DNA of 64,000 nucleotides from Paraburkholderia silviterrae (GTDB taxonomy: Bacteria > Pseudomonadota > Gammaproteobacteria > Burkholderiales > Burkholderiaceae). The stretch lies in assembly GCF_004353915.1 (NCBI RefSeq), contig NZ_SMRP01000001.1:350368-414367 (forward strand), written 5' to 3'. Positions within the stretch are counted from its first letter, which is position 1. Every line of letters begins with the position of its first letter. The notes beneath the pieces were generated by a model. That model saw only the letters and a list, made by a program, of their open reading frames with translations. It ran no database searches and was not told the origin of the DNA. Shown here piece after piece: positions 8,823 through 18,365 of the stretch. Position numbers and translations under genes: made by a program.

Positions 8823-10004
8823 TTAGCGCGTGAGCTGCTTCAGGTAGAAGACCGTCTGGATAGTCGGCAACACCTCTTGCAACATACGGTTGAAGGTGGC
8901 CGAAGCGGCAGTGCCGACGTACACGACATCCAGCGGTTCAAGCTGGAATTGCGACGACAGCATGATCGCGTCGGGCTTGGTCATATCGAGTCGATAAAAC
9001 TCCGGCTGGGAAGGGTTGTTCTTCTGGTGGCGCATCACGAAGATCTGGCGCGGATTCGCGTCGGTGTCGAGAATGCCGCCGGCCGAGGTGAGCGCGTCGG
9101 CGATCGTGAGCTTGCCGCGGATCATGTTGGTCTGAATCGGCGTCTTCACTTCACCCATCACGAATACTCGGCTATCCGAATGATCCGGTATGTTGATGAT
9201 GTCACCGTCCTGCAGCATCACGTTCTGGCTCGCGTCGCCGCCATCGAGCAGGCGGTTCGCGTCGAGCACATAGAGCTTGCCGTTGCGCGTGAGGCGCACG
9301 CGGTTGATGTCGGCGTTGTCCGTGTAGCCGCCCGAGCGCGTGATGGCGTCGATGAGCGTGAGCGGCACGTCGCTCATGGAGAGCGGGCCCGGCGTCTTCA
9401 CGTCGCCGGTCACCTGGATCTTCTGGCTGCGATACGAGAGCACGCGCACGTCCACCTGCGGGTTCTTGATGTACGGCCCGAGACCCGAGGCGAGCTGGTC
9501 GCGCAGTTGGCCAGGCGTCTTGCCCGCCGCCTGCACGCGGCCCACGAACGGGAAGTAGATCGTGCCGTCCTTAGCCACGGTCTGACCATACGGGTCGGCC
9601 TCGCCCGGCAGCGCGTTGGTGTACGGCTGCGTGAGCGCCTGCCCCACGGTCTGCGTGGTGTTGCCGCCCGACGAGAAGGTCGAGCCTTGCGGCGTCGAGA
9701 GCTCGGGGTGGTCGTAGACCGTCACGCCCAGAATGTCCTGGGGCGCGATGTGATAGACGTAGTCGGCGGCGCTCGCGTACTTGCCCGGAGGCAGATCGCT
9801 CTTCTGCGCCGCTGCTGCGGCCTGCATCTGCTGCATGACGAGCTGCGAAGTAATCAGATGCACGTCGTACTTCTGCTGCGGCTGATTATTCGGCTCTTCC
9901 TTGAGGCTCGAGGTGTCGAGGTAGTTGCCGGGCGCCGTGGAGCACGCGGCTACGAAGGCGCTCAACGCCAGAGCAGTCATCAGATTGAGTTTTCTCATTG
10001 GCAT
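8823..10004 (-). CDS. bceE: BceE-like outer-membrane polysaccharide export lipoprotein (Wza family)
   Basis: An export channel protein of about 393 residues. A lipoprotein signal ends in the lipobox-like AFVAAC, giving an acylated Cys near residue 21. A Poly_export-type domain follows (VYHIAPQDILGVTVYDHPEL), then SLBB-type repeats (VQVTGDVKTPGPL and VFVMGEVKTPIQTN). It would form the outer-membrane exit for cepacian together with BceF. The start at 10004 has GAG six bases upstream. The ATG at 9998 gives a perfect ATGA overlap with the bceD stop and is an equally good choice. The open frame to 10019 would place extra residues ahead of the signal peptide. Confidence 0.9.
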   Translation of the reverse strand: MPMRKLNLMTALALSAFVAACSTAPGNYLDTSSLKEEPNNQPQQKYDVHLITSQLVMQQMQAAAAAQKSDLPPGKYASAADYVYHIAPQDILGVTVYDHPELSTPQGSTFSSGGNTTQTVGQALTQPYTNALPGEADPYGQTVAKDGTIYFPFVGRVQAAGKTPGQLRDQLASGLGPYIKNPQVDVRVLSYRSQKIQVTGDVKTPGPLSMSDVPLTLIDAITRSGGYTDNADINRVRLTRNGKLYVLDANRLLDGGDASQNVMLQDGDIINIPDHSDSRVFVMGEVKTPIQTNMIRGKLTIADALTSAGGILDTDANPRQIFVMRHQKNNPSQPEFYRLDMTKPDAIMLSSQFQLEPLDVVYVGTAASATFNRMLQEVLPTIQTVFYLKQLTR

Positions 10005-10444
10005 ATTCGGCTCAGCCATCCCTTAACCAGTCGATCCATCAACTCCAGACTCTCGCGATACGCGGCCTCGTCGAGGCCATGCGGATCGGCGACATCCGAG
10101 TTCTCCCAATTGCCGAGCGCGTACACTTTGCCGCGCGCGGTCGGTTCAATACGCTCGACGGCGCTCACCTGGCGGCGCTCCGTCACGAGCACGAGGTCCG
10201 CGCGGCGCACGAGGCCACGCGTGAGGCGGCGCGAGCGATGCTCGCCGACCTCCACGCCACGCTCGGTGAGCAGGCGCTGCATCACCGGGTCCATGTCCGC
10301 GCCGTCCAGCGCGCGCAGGCCCGCCGAATGAAACGCGCCCGCACGCTCGCCCGCCTGTTCGCGCAAGCGTGCGCGAAAAAGCTGTTGCGCCGCTGGCGAG
10401 CGGCAGACATTGGCGTGGCAGACGATCAATACGTCCTTGAACAT
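9995..10444 (-). CDS. bceD: BceD-like low-molecular-weight protein tyrosine phosphatase
   Basis: A 149-residue cytoplasmic phosphatase. The P-loop C9-HANVC-R15-S16 is a perfect CX5R signature near the N-terminus, and the late DPHG segment matches the general-acid DP motif of the family. The length is typical. In exopolysaccharide loci of this type it dephosphorylates the BY-kinase, here BceF, so that chain assembly can cycle. It sits between bceC and bceE, and its stop overlaps the start region of bceE. Confidence 0.92.
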   Translation of the reverse strand: MFKDVLIVCHANVCRSPAAQQLFRARLREQAGERAGAFHSAGLRALDGADMDPVMQRLLTERGVEVGEHRSRRLTRGLVRRADLVLVTERRQVSAVERIEPTARGKVYALGNWENSDVADPHGLDEAAYRESLELMDRLVKGWLSRICQ

Positions 10445-10504
10445 GGCCCAGTGGCTCCTCAGGGTTCCTGATTGCTTGCTTGATACGCAGGCGCTCGAGC
10501 GCTG

Positions 10505-11923
10505 TTACGCCGGAACCCGCGTCTGCGTCGTGGCTTCCGCACGCGTGCGGCCTGCCTGCGAAGCGCTCGCGCGGCCCACCGCGTGATATTCGATGCCGAG
10601 CTCCTGCAGCGCTTGCGGATCGTAAAGATTGCGCCCATCGAACACGATCGGCGTCTTCAACTGCTCCTTGAGCGTCTCGAAGTCCGGCGCCTTGAACACC
10701 TTCCACTCCGTGGCGACCAACAGCGCGTCCGCGCCGTTGGCGGCTTCCATGGCGTCGTGCACGTAGGCGAGGCGCTCGAGCTGCTCAGGCGTCGCTGCCA
10801 GATCGAGCGCGAGCACACGCTGCGCTTCTTCCATGGCGACCGGGTCGTAGGCCACCACGCGCGCGCCGCGTGCGAGCAGCTCGGCGATCAGCGTGCGGCT
10901 CGGCGCTTCGCGCATGTCGTCGGTATTGGGCTTGAAAGCGAGACCCCAGAGGCCGAAGGTGCGGCCCGTGAGGTCGGAGCCGAAGCGTGTGACGATCTTC
11001 TGCGCGAGCACCTGCTTCTGCGTTTCGTTCACCGCGTCCACCGCACGCAGGATCTGCAGCGGCTCGCCGAAATCCTCAGCAGTGCGCATCAGTGCCTTGA
11101 CATCCTTCGGGAAGCACGAGCCGCCATAGCCGCAGCCCGCATAGAGAAAGTCGTAGCCGATACGCGGGTCCGAGCCGATGCCGCGACGCACCGCTTCGAT
11201 GTCCGCGCCCACGCGGTCAGCGAGATTCGCGAGCTCGTTCATGAACGAGATGCGCGTGGCGAGCATGGCGTTGGCCGCGTACTTCGTGAATTCGGCCGAA
11301 TGCACGTCCATGTAGAGCGTGCGCTCGTGATTGCGATTGAACGGCGCGTACAGGCGCTTCATCAACTCGCGTGCGCGCTCGCCGGGCACGTCGTCGTCGC
11401 AGCCCAGCACGATGCGGTCGGGGCGCGCGAAGTCATCCACGGCGGCGCCCTCTTTCAGGAACTCGGGGTTCGAGACCACCGAGTACATGTGGCTCTCGCC
11501 GCGCTTGTGCAATTCGGAGGCGATCGCGTCGCGCACGAGCGTGGCGGTCCCCACCGGCACCGTCGACTTGTCGACGATCACCTTGAAGCCGTTCATGTGG
11601 CGGCCGATATTGCGCGCGGCCGTCAGCACGTATTGCAGATCGGCGGAGCCGTCTTCGTCGGGGGGCGTGCCCACCGCGATGAACTGCACGTCGCCGTGCG
11701 CGACGGCCGCCTCGACGTCGGTCGAGAACGTGAGCCGGCGCGCACGCCGGTTGCGCTCGATGATCTCCTGCAGGCCCGGCTCGTGAATCGGCACGACGCC
11801 TTGATTGAGCAGGTCGATTTTGCGCTGGTCGACGTCGAGACAGAACACGTCGTTGCCGATGTCGGCCAGACACGCGCCTGTTACGAGACCCACATAACCG
11901 CTGCCAATGATCGTCAGATTCAT
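10505..11923 (-). CDS. bceC: UDP-glucose 6-dehydrogenase
   Basis: A 472-residue enzyme that oxidises UDP-glucose to UDP-glucuronate using NAD+, supplying the glucuronic acid of cepacian. The N-terminal Rossmann motif is [13 protein letters not shown] segment with YGGSCFPKD contains the catalytic Cys, and the C-terminal UDP-binding domain has [16 protein letters not shown]. The ATG at 11923 has GAGG five bases upstream, which is better than the GTG two codons earlier. It follows bceB after a gap of 110 bases and precedes bceD by 60. Confidence 0.94.
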   Translation of the reverse strand: MNLTIIGSGYVGLVTGACLADIGNDVFCLDVDQRKIDLLNQGVVPIHEPGLQEIIERNRRARRLTFSTDVEAAVAHGDVQFIAVGTPPDEDGSADLQYVLTAARNIGRHMNGFKVIVDKSTVPVGTATLVRDAIASELHKRGESHMYSVVSNPEFLKEGAAVDDFARPDRIVLGCDDDVPGERARELMKRLYAPFNRNHERTLYMDVHSAEFTKYAANAMLATRISFMNELANLADRVGADIEAVRRGIGSDPRIGYDFLYAGCGYGGSCFPKDVKALMRTAEDFGEPLQILRAVDAVNETQKQVLAQKIVTRFGSDLTGRTFGLWGLAFKPNTDDMREAPSRTLIAELLARGARVVAYDPVAMEEAQRVLALDLAATPEQLERLAYVHDAMEAANGADALLVATEWKVFKAPDFETLKEQLKTPIVFDGRNLYDPQALQELGIEYHAVGRASASQAGRTRAEATTQTRVPA

Positions 11924-11974
11924 GCCCACCTCAAATGTGATTGCTTGTTGGTGTCCGTCCGGGCCGCGCTGTCA

Positions 11975-12004
11975 TGCGCAATGCAATGCGCAGTGCATAT
12001 GCAC
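11975..12004. repeat. Palindrome cluster in the bceB-bceC gap
   Basis: TGCGCA occurs at 11975 and 11987, 12 bases apart, followed at 11993-12004 by the perfect 12-bp palindrome GTGCATATGCAC. It lies 50-80 bases upstream of the bceC start and could be an operator or an mRNA hairpin. No function is established. Confidence 0.5.
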
Positions 12005-12033
12005 GCCATGTGCAAAGCGCGCGCCCGGTACGC

Positions 12034-13413
12034 TCAATATGCGTTCTGGCCTGCGAAGCCTTTCCACATGGTCATCGCCACGATCCGCAGATCGAGGCCG
12101 AAGCTCCAGTGCTGCATGTAGTGCAGATCGAAACGCACACGGTCGCGCATTTTTTCCACGCGGTCGGTTTCGCCGCGGTAGCCGTTGACCTGCGCCCAGC
12201 CGGTAATGCCGGGCTTGATGCGATAGCGCGCCATGTAGCCGCGCACGAGGTCCTTGTAGATGTCGTCGTGCGCAAGCGCGTGCGGGCGCGGCCCCACCAC
12301 CGACATCTCTCCCTTGAGCACGTTGATGAATTGCGGCAGCTCGTCGAGGCTCGTGCGGCGCAGGAAAGCACCCACGCGCGTGATGCGCGGGTCGTTGCGG
12401 CGCGCCTGCGTGACCTGGCCCGCCACTTCCGCGTGGACCTTCATCGAGCGGAACTTGTAGATCTCGAACTCGTTGCCGTCGAGACCCTTGCGGCGCTGCT
12501 TGAAGAAGACCGGCCCATGCGAGGTCAGCTTCACGGCCAGCGAAATGGCCGCCAGCAGCGGCGCGAGCGCCACCAGCACGGCGCCTGCAAAGGCGATGTC
12601 GAACACGCGCTTGGGCAGCACGCGCAGATCGGTGACCGGCGACGCCGCGAGATTGATGGCCGGCACGCCAAGCAGATCGACCACGGGCTGGCTGAAGAAC
12701 GACAGGCTGCGCACGTCCGGAATGAACCGGATGTTCACGAAATCGTTGCGCAGCGCCATGACGATGCGATGAATCGTGCGCTCCTTCGTGATCGGCAGCG
12801 CGAGCCACAGTTCGCGCACGTCGTGCTCGCGCACGTAGGCCAGCATGGCTTGCAGGTCATGTTCGACGGGAACGCCATCGAGGCGCGCCTCGCCATCGGC
12901 GTCGCTGTTCTCGTCGAACACGAGCGCGGGATGAAAGCCCGCCTCGGGACGGTTCTTCATCTGCTCGATCAGGAAGCGCGAGCAGCGATGATCGCCCACC
13001 ACGGCCACCGCCTTCTGGTTGTAGCCTTCGCGGCGCAGGCTTCGCAGCACCATGTGCACGAGCGTCTTCGAAACGATCAGGAGCGCGACCGAAGCGACCA
13101 CCCAGTAGGCAAGCCACACGCGCGAAAGCGAATCGGCGCGGTGCACGCTGAACGACAGCAGAATGCCCGTGCACTCCACCGCGATCCATGCGGCGCACAC
13201 GCGGGCCGCGAGCACGTAGAGCGACTTGCCGCGCCACGACTGGTAGATGCCGAAGGCCGGGAACATCCAGATCGCGAGCACGCAATTGAATGCGAGCGCC
13301 ACGCTCTCCATGTCGGAGAGCGCCGCGAATTTACCGTGGTGCAGGGCGGCCGCGACCAGGGCGCCAGCGGCGATGGCGGCAAGATCGATGATTCTGGCTA
13401 GAACGCTCAGCAT
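12034..13413 (-). CDS. bceB: Undecaprenyl-phosphate glucose phosphotransferase (BceB)
   Basis: A 459-residue membrane enzyme that starts cepacian synthesis by transferring glucose-1-phosphate from UDP-glucose to undecaprenyl phosphate. Four to five N-terminal membrane segments (to about residue 145) precede a CoA-binding-like soluble region ([12 protein letters not shown]). The C-terminal PHPT domain begins at [20 protein letters not shown] and contains [14 protein letters not shown] and VVGPRPHA. The ATG at 13413 has GAGG eight bases upstream; a GTG at 13422 is possible but too close to that site. First gene of the minus-strand run, facing bceA across a 505-base gap. Confidence 0.93.
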   Translation of the reverse strand: MLSVLARIIDLAAIAAGALVAAALHHGKFAALSDMESVALAFNCVLAIWMFPAFGIYQSWRGKSLYVLAARVCAAWIAVECTGILLSFSVHRADSLSRVWLAYWVVASVALLIVSKTLVHMVLRSLRREGYNQKAVAVVGDHRCSRFLIEQMKNRPEAGFHPALVFDENSDADGEARLDGVPVEHDLQAMLAYVREHDVRELWLALPITKERTIHRIVMALRNDFVNIRFIPDVRSLSFFSQPVVDLLGVPAINLAASPVTDLRVLPKRVFDIAFAGAVLVALAPLLAAISLAVKLTSHGPVFFKQRRKGLDGNEFEIYKFRSMKVHAEVAGQVTQARRNDPRITRVGAFLRRTSLDELPQFINVLKGEMSVVGPRPHALAHDDIYKDLVRGYMARYRIKPGITGWAQVNGYRGETDRVEKMRDRVRFDLHYMQHWSFGLDLRIVAMTMWKGFAGQNAY

Positions 13414-13918
13414 GTCCGGCACCTCGGGTTAGAAAAAAAGAATTGCAGCCACGCGCTACGCATCATGGCCGCCGCTACAGGAATCAGGGAAAAGTGCACC
13501 AGGCTCGCCCGGCGCTGATGAATCGCATCCGAATAAACCCTAATAAAGCACGATAAAAATTGAATGCGCAACGCCAAAAAGTATCTCCAAATGTTTCGTT
13601 GCTAACGGTCTATTTTTTGTGCCATTTTTTCGGCAACGTTTTCCGGAAGTTGCGGCTGCAAGCGCTGCAGGCACGCCTCCTGAACGGAAAAATTTGCCGG
13701 GCCGCGAGCGCCAGACCCCGATTAATTTTTGGCTCGCCCGAAGCACTCCGGAAGCGCCGCGCCATTTTTATTCGAATTTTTATTCGCTCGCCATTGTGAC
13801 GGATTCGTTATTTTTAATTTGATTCGAATATTTTCCGTTTTCTTCTTTACGAATCTATTTATATCGATTTTAAGCATGCTACAAATCGCAGAACCGAAAC
13901 CCCTTTCAGGAGAGTGAG
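13414..13918. promoter_or_regulatory. Divergent bceB/bceA intergenic region
   Basis: 505 bases, markedly AT-rich from about 13520 to 13900 compared with the surrounding genes. It must hold the promoters for the bceB-K run and for bceA. AGGAG near 13909 is the bceA ribosome binding site. TATTCGAATTT-like motifs recur near 13770-13830, but I cannot assign a -35/-10 pair or a regulator with confidence. No open frame in it looks coding. Confidence 0.6.
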
Positions 13919-15439
13919 ATGACGGATACGGGTTCCGCAACGACATCGGCACGCGTGGCTGATGCGCGCGCCGAATCGCGCAGCGCGCTGCAAGTCTGCC
14001 CAGTGGTGCTTGCAGGCGGCGCGGGCTCGCGGCTGTGGCCACTATCGCGCGAACAGTACCCCAAGCAGATGATCAACCTCGTTGGCGAGCGTTCATTGCT
14101 CGCGGATACGGCAGGCCGTCTCGACGCGCTCGCCGAACGCGTCACCCTCGCCGACAAGCTGATGATCGTGTGCAACGAGGAGCACCGCTTCACCACCGCC
14201 GACCAGGTCCGCGCGGCAGGCAAGGAAGCGCGCCTCATTCTCGAGCCGCTCGCGCGCGACACGGCGCCGGCGCTGACGATTGCCGCGCTGTCCGTGGTCG
14301 CTGAGCAGCAGGACGGCATTCTCGTGGTGATGCCCGCGGACCACGCGCTCGCGGACCTCACGGCATTCCAGTCCGCCGTTGCCGACGGCGTGCGTCATGC
14401 GGCCAACGGCCAGATCGTGACGATGGGCATCGTGCCCACGCGGGCCGAGACGGGCTATGGCTACATCCACGTGGGCGAGCCGCTCGCGGCCGAAGACCAG
14501 GCCGGCGCGCGGCGCTTGAACGGCTTCGTCGAGAAGCCCTACTTCGAGCTTGCGCAACAGTACGTCGCCTCGCAGCGCTACTGGTGGAACAGCGGCATCT
14601 TCATCATGCGCGCCAGCACGTGGCTCAAGGCCATTCGCCATTTCCAGCCCGCCATCTACGAGGCCTGCGCGGCCGCCGTGGAGCATGGCAAGGCCGACGG
14701 CGACTTCTTCCGTGTGGACAGCGAAGCATTTGCGCGCTCGCCGGCCAACTCGATCGACTACGCGGTGATGGAGCCGCTTTCGGGCGACACCACGGTGGCC
14801 AGCGGCGTAGTCGTGCCGCTCTGCGCGGGCTGGACCGATCTCGGCTCGTGGGACACCGTCTGGCAAGTCGCCTCGAAGGACGAAGCGGGCAACGTGGCCC
14901 AGGGCGAGGTGATGTTCGAAGGCGCAAGCGATACCTTCGCGCACTCGGACGGACGCCTGATCGCCTGCCTCGGCACCGAGAATCTGGTGGTGGTCGAAAC
15001 CGCCGACGCCGTGCTCGTGGCCGACCGCTCGCGCGCCCAGGACGTGAAGAAGATCGTTCAGCGCCTGAAGTCGCAACGCCGCAGCGAAGCCGTCGCGCAT
15101 CGTCTCGTGCATCGCCCGTGGGGCCACTACGACAGCGTCGACAGCGGCGAGCGCTTTCAGGTCAAGCGCATCGTGGTCGAACCGGGCGCGCGCCTGTCTT
15201 TGCAAATGCACCACCACCGCGCCGAGCACTGGGTCGTCGTGCGCGGCACGGCACTCGTCACGCGCGGCGAAGAGCGCTTCATCGTTTCGGAAAACGAATC
15301 GGCGTACATTCCGCTGGGCGTGGCGCACCGCCTCGAGAATCCCGGCAAGATGCCGCTCGAGATCATCGAGGTGCAGTCGGGTTCGTACCTTGGCGAAGAC
15401 GACATCGTGCGTCTCGACGATCAGTACGGCCGGCAGTAA
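13919..15439 (+). CDS. bceA: Bifunctional mannose-1-phosphate guanylyltransferase / mannose-6-phosphate isomerase (BceA)
   Basis: A 506-residue bifunctional PMI-GMP (type II, AlgA/ManC-like). It makes mannose-6-phosphate and then GDP-mannose, the precursor of the mannose and rhamnose in cepacian. The N-terminal nucleotidyltransferase has PVVLAGGAGSRLWPLSR near residue 28. The C-terminal cupin isomerase begins near 395 with HRPWGHY and holds the zinc-binding stretch QMHHHRAEHW. An extra N-terminal stretch of about 25 residues precedes the usual start. AGGAG lies 7 bases before the ATG. It is divergent from the rest of the cluster rather than heading it. Confidence 0.93.
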   Translation: MTDTGSATTSARVADARAESRSALQVCPVVLAGGAGSRLWPLSREQYPKQMINLVGERSLLADTAGRLDALAERVTLADKLMIVCNEEHRFTTADQVRAAGKEARLILEPLARDTAPALTIAALSVVAEQQDGILVVMPADHALADLTAFQSAVADGVRHAANGQIVTMGIVPTRAETGYGYIHVGEPLAAEDQAGARRLNGFVEKPYFELAQQYVASQRYWWNSGIFIMRASTWLKAIRHFQPAIYEACAAAVEHGKADGDFFRVDSEAFARSPANSIDYAVMEPLSGDTTVASGVVVPLCAGWTDLGSWDTVWQVASKDEAGNVAQGEVMFEGASDTFAHSDGRLIACLGTENLVVVETADAVLVADRSRAQDVKKIVQRLKSQRRSEAVAHRLVHRPWGHYDSVDSGERFQVKRIVVEPGARLSLQMHHHRAEHWVVVRGTALVTRGEERFIVSENESAYIPLGVAHRLENPGKMPLEIIEVQSGSYLGEDDIVRLDDQYGRQ

Positions 15440-15482
15440 CGTGGTGCAGTAAAGCGGTCAAAGGGGCGCCGCAGAGCGCCCC
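15433..15482. terminator. Stop-spanning 13-bp duplication and GC-rich hairpin after bceA
   Basis: GCAGTAACGTGGT (15433-15445, containing the TAA stop) is repeated imperfectly at 15446-15458, duplicating the stop codon. A 7-bp stem GGGGCGC/GCGCCCC (15463-15469 with 15476-15482) follows. There is no U-run, so intrinsic termination is uncertain. I see nothing else in 15483-15691. Confidence 0.45.
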
Positions 15483-15691
15483 GCCGCAAACGCAGCAGAC
15501 AAACAGTTGGAACAACGGACGGAGACATCACTGGCGGCGGTAGCGGCGATCATTCGAGAGGTTCGAGGATTCAACCGCTACAGCCGCCGGTGTGCAAGAC
15601 AGCAATGCGTAACGTGCGCTCAACGAGCGGTACGACGACTACGGAAACGAAGCTGCGGAAGACGGGCGCAGGCGCCGGCGTGCGCCGGCTC

Positions 15692-16894
15692 TCAGCCCAG
15701 ATGCGTTCTGTAACGCGAGATGTAGTGGCGGCGTTCGGCGCTCGAACCGCTTGCGGAGGAGGCGTCGCGTGCTTCGCCGCCACCGCGCAGCACCGTGCTC
15801 GAGGTATAGCGCTGCAGCGGCGCGACGCGCACGCTGCCGGCGGCATTCGTGGCCGCAGTGCTGGCAACGGCAGCGCTCACCGCAACCGCGGGCATGGCGC
15901 GCGTGACGACGGTGTCAGGGGCATGCGGGAACGCCACGGCCGGGCCGTTAGCACCCGCGCTTGCGCCGCCAGCAGAATCGCTGCCTACGCCGCCGTGCAT
16001 TTCACGCTCGATCCATTCACGCGCCCAGTCGAACGCGTAGTGCCGCGCCGCTTCGTCATCGCCGAACGGCGGCCCGATGAGACCCGAGCGTTCCACGCGC
16101 CTGCCGTCCTTGAGGATTTCCACGGCCGCGCGATACATGTCGTTGCGCGCGAGCTCCACGCTCAACTGGATCTCGTAGCCGCGCCAGTGCGCGATCTGCG
16201 CGGCTGGCGGCGTGGCATTCGTCCACGCCGCTTCGCCTTCGGTCTCGAGCGTCTCGTCGGGCACCACCGTGCGGCTGGCAACGGGCACGCTCACGCTCGC
16301 GTCGGCCGGACGCGGCACGGCACCCGACCCGTGAGACGGTTGCGAACGATGCGGCATCTGCTGCGAATGAGCGGGCCTCGCGGGCTGCGCGAGTCCTTCG
16401 TCCAGACTCACGAGCTGGCGCGTCATGCTCTCGATGGCGTCGGCGAGCGGCGCGTCGGCAACCGACGCGGGCGCCTGCCATGCCTCGGGGCTCTTCCAGT
16501 AGACCGCGGGCAAGCCGTCGTCTTCGACGACTTCCTCGGCCACGGCAGCCACGGATTGCGCCGCCTGCGTGCTCTGCACGGCCGCCTGAGGCTGCACGGG
16601 CTCGGGCACGTAGACGAAGCTGCGGCCACGCTGCACGAGCAGCTTGACGAGCTCGCCAAGCGTGCCGCTCACGTGCCATTCCTCGAAACGGCGACGGCAG
16701 GTCGGGCCGGACGGATAGCGCGCAGGCAGACGCGACCAGGATTCACCGGTCGTCAAGATCCACAGCACAGCGTTCGCCACGACACGCGGCTCCGCGCGCG
16801 GGCGGCCGCGGCGGTTCAGCCGTATAGGAGGTTCATCGGATACGAGCGAGGACACCAGCATCCACTCGTCATCGCTCAGTTCTTCGAAATTCAT
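15692..16894 (-). CDS. Transposase-derived DNA-binding domain fused to an alanine-rich protein
   Basis: A 400-residue protein of unknown function. Residues 1-85 look like the N-terminal insertion-element domain (DUF4096 type) of IS5-family transposases: LSDDEWMLVSSLV, then RGRPR, then LWILTTGESWSRLP and CRRRFEEW. No DDE catalytic domain follows. A long Ala/Pro/Val-rich linker leads to a compact domain near 235-300 (HWRGYEIQLSVELAR and WAREWIEREMHGG) and a low-complexity tail. The ATG at 16894 has GGAG six bases upstream. The gene converges with bceA. I infer a domesticated DNA-binding protein, possibly a regulator; nothing shows its target. Confidence 0.7.
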   Translation of the reverse strand: MNFEELSDDEWMLVSSLVSDEPPIRLNRRGRPRAEPRVVANAVLWILTTGESWSRLPARYPSGPTCRRRFEEWHVSGTLGELVKLLVQRGRSFVYVPEPVQPQAAVQSTQAAQSVAAVAEEVVEDDGLPAVYWKSPEAWQAPASVADAPLADAIESMTRQLVSLDEGLAQPARPAHSQQMPHRSQPSHGSGAVPRPADASVSVPVASRTVVPDETLETEGEAAWTNATPPAAQIAHWRGYEIQLSVELARNDMYRAAVEILKDGRRVERSGLIGPPFGDDEAARHYAFDWAREWIEREMHGGVGSDSAGGASAGANGPAVAFPHAPDTVVTRAMPAVAVSAAVASTAATNAAGSVRVAPLQRYTSSTVLRGGGEARDASSASGSSAERRHYISRYRTHLG

Positions 16895-17610
16895 GCTGTT
16901 CTCCACGCAGCCGGACCGGGGCTGCTGTGACGGAGCCGTCGCTCGCGGATCTTGCTGCCCGCGTTGGCGTGCTCGGTTGCACCATATGCTTATATGACAT
17001 GTTCATTTGCATCCCCGGCCGCACATTGGCAGTGCGTGTATTCACGGAAATGACGCAAAGAACGTGGTCTCACTCGTGCAAGGGAGAATTTGTGCAGGAA
17101 GCATACCACCTGAGACCAGCCGATGAGGAGGGCCGTAATAAGTGTTACGGTTAGAAACAAAGTAACCCTTTGGGTGGCCCAGATTATGCCCGTTCGCACT
17201 TGCAAACTCACTTGCGCCCCCCCTCACGACTTCGAAAAAGCCCTTGCAGCAAGGCCTTTTTCGCCCTTTCGCAAGCCCTTCGCTTTCCCTGCTCCCAGAC
17301 CTCGATGCGCCTTCATGCACGCATCTCGTGCCAGACCCCGCCACGCTTCATGCGACTGCGCACTTCACTATGCATGCCGGCTACCTGGGCCGCCCTCTTC
17401 TCCAGCGACATCGTTGCTGCTCATATTCCCCCGAGACTCTGTTGTGCCCGCAACAAATGACACAGCGATGAAACCCAGCACTCCAACGGGTTGCACCCGT
17501 CATTTCATGCCCCGCGCATGCGCGGCCACTCAGCAAAGGCCGCGCGGCGAATCCGTCTATAGTACGAGGGCCTCAGAGATCACACTGCTTGTTATCCAGG
17601 AGATTCGTGT
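16895..17610. other. 716-base intergenic region
   Basis: No credible gene. It holds a 7-bp inverted pair GGTCTCA/TGAGACC about 40 bases apart (near 17067-17117), a terminator-like hairpin at 17234-17262 and a TATAGT hexamer near 17562 that may be a -10 element for the next gene. The 17150-17600 part is C/T-rich and unstructured to my eye. Confidence 0.5.
17234..17262. terminator. Bidirectional terminator-like hairpin
   Basis: Arms GAAAAAGCCCTTGC and GCAAGGCCTTTTTC pair at 13 of 14 positions around one central base, with A-tract and T-tract ends, so it could end transcripts from either side. No gene ends close by on either strand, which lowers confidence. Confidence 0.45.
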
Positions 17611-18090
17611 ATGCATACTTCAGCATTGCGCGGCGCCCGCGCCCTGATCGCCGCGACCGGCGTCGTCGCCGCTCTGCTTGCGCCGTGGAATGCCGCACAG
17701 GCCCAGCTTGGCAACCTCCTCAATCAGGCAGGTGGCAGCGGCTCGACTTCGGGCGCGGGTGGGAGCCTCGGCAATCTCGGCAGCCTCGGCAACGCGCTCT
17801 CCGGCTCCTCGCTCACCTCGGGCAGCCTCGGCAATGTCACGGGCCTGCTCCAGTACTGCATCAAGAACAACTACCTCAACACCGATTCCGCCAGCAGCGT
17901 GAAAGACTCGCTGCTCAGCAAGCTGCCCGGCGGGGCTGCCACCACGGACAGCGGCTACACGCAGGGCAGCAACGGCATCCTCACGGCCGGCAACGGCTCG
18001 CAACTCGACCTCTCCGGCAACGGCCTGAAGGAAGCCGCCACCAGGCAGGTGTGCGACAAGATCCTGACCCAGGCGAAATCAATGCTTTAA
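17611..18090 (+). CDS. DUF2501 (YjjA-like) secreted protein
   Basis: A 159-residue exported protein of unknown function. The signal peptide (about residues 1-31) ends in AAQA before QLGNLLNQ. A Gly/Ser/Leu-rich stretch (about 35-75, repeated SLGNLGS-type units) follows. The C-terminal part carries the family features LQYCIKNNYL and VCDKILTQAKSML, with two Cys that could pair in the periplasm. CAGGAG lies before the ATG. The family is conserved in proteobacteria, but its role is not known to me. Confidence 0.8.
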   Translation: MHTSALRGARALIAATGVVAALLAPWNAAQAQLGNLLNQAGGSGSTSGAGGSLGNLGSLGNALSGSSLTSGSLGNVTGLLQYCIKNNYLNTDSASSVKDSLLSKLPGGAATTDSGYTQGSNGILTAGNGSQLDLSGNGLKEAATRQVCDKILTQAKSML

Positions 18091-18180
18091 TAGAGGGGTC
18101 GCGAGACCGCCACAAGCACGGCCACGCCCGCGTGCACGCGCGAGGCGGCCGGCGTTTGCGGTCCCGAGATCAATCCGGCC

Positions 18181-18242
18181 GGGTCTGCCCGACTGGGTCT
18201 GCCCGACTGGGTCTGCCCGACTGGGTCTGCCCGAGCGGGTCT
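18181..18242. repeat. 14-bp tandem repeat, 4.4 copies
   Basis: The unit GGGTCTGCCCGACT repeats at 18181, 18195, 18209 and 18223 (last copy ends AGC), with a further partial unit. It lies about 90 bases past the stop of the DUF2501 gene. GGGTC/GCCC segments allow alternative small hairpins. Confidence 0.9.
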
Positions 18243-18365
18243 ACATGATCGGGGCATTCTAAATGTGCGGTGCGGCGCAGAAGTGCGCAATTTCTGTGCC
18301 GCGGCTCTTGAACACCAGCGGCGTTTGGGTGTCGAATGGGTTCACGCGGAATGCAACTCACTGCC

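Noticed and set aside
15692..16894. A complete insertion sequence
   Set aside because: No DDE transposase domain, terminal inverted repeats or target-site duplications are visible around the gene.
16927..17154. A small plus-strand gene of 75 codons
   Set aside because: Poor codon pattern, no ribosome binding site and no recognisable protein features.
18181..18242. A CRISPR array
   Set aside because: Units are directly adjacent 14-mers without unique spacers.
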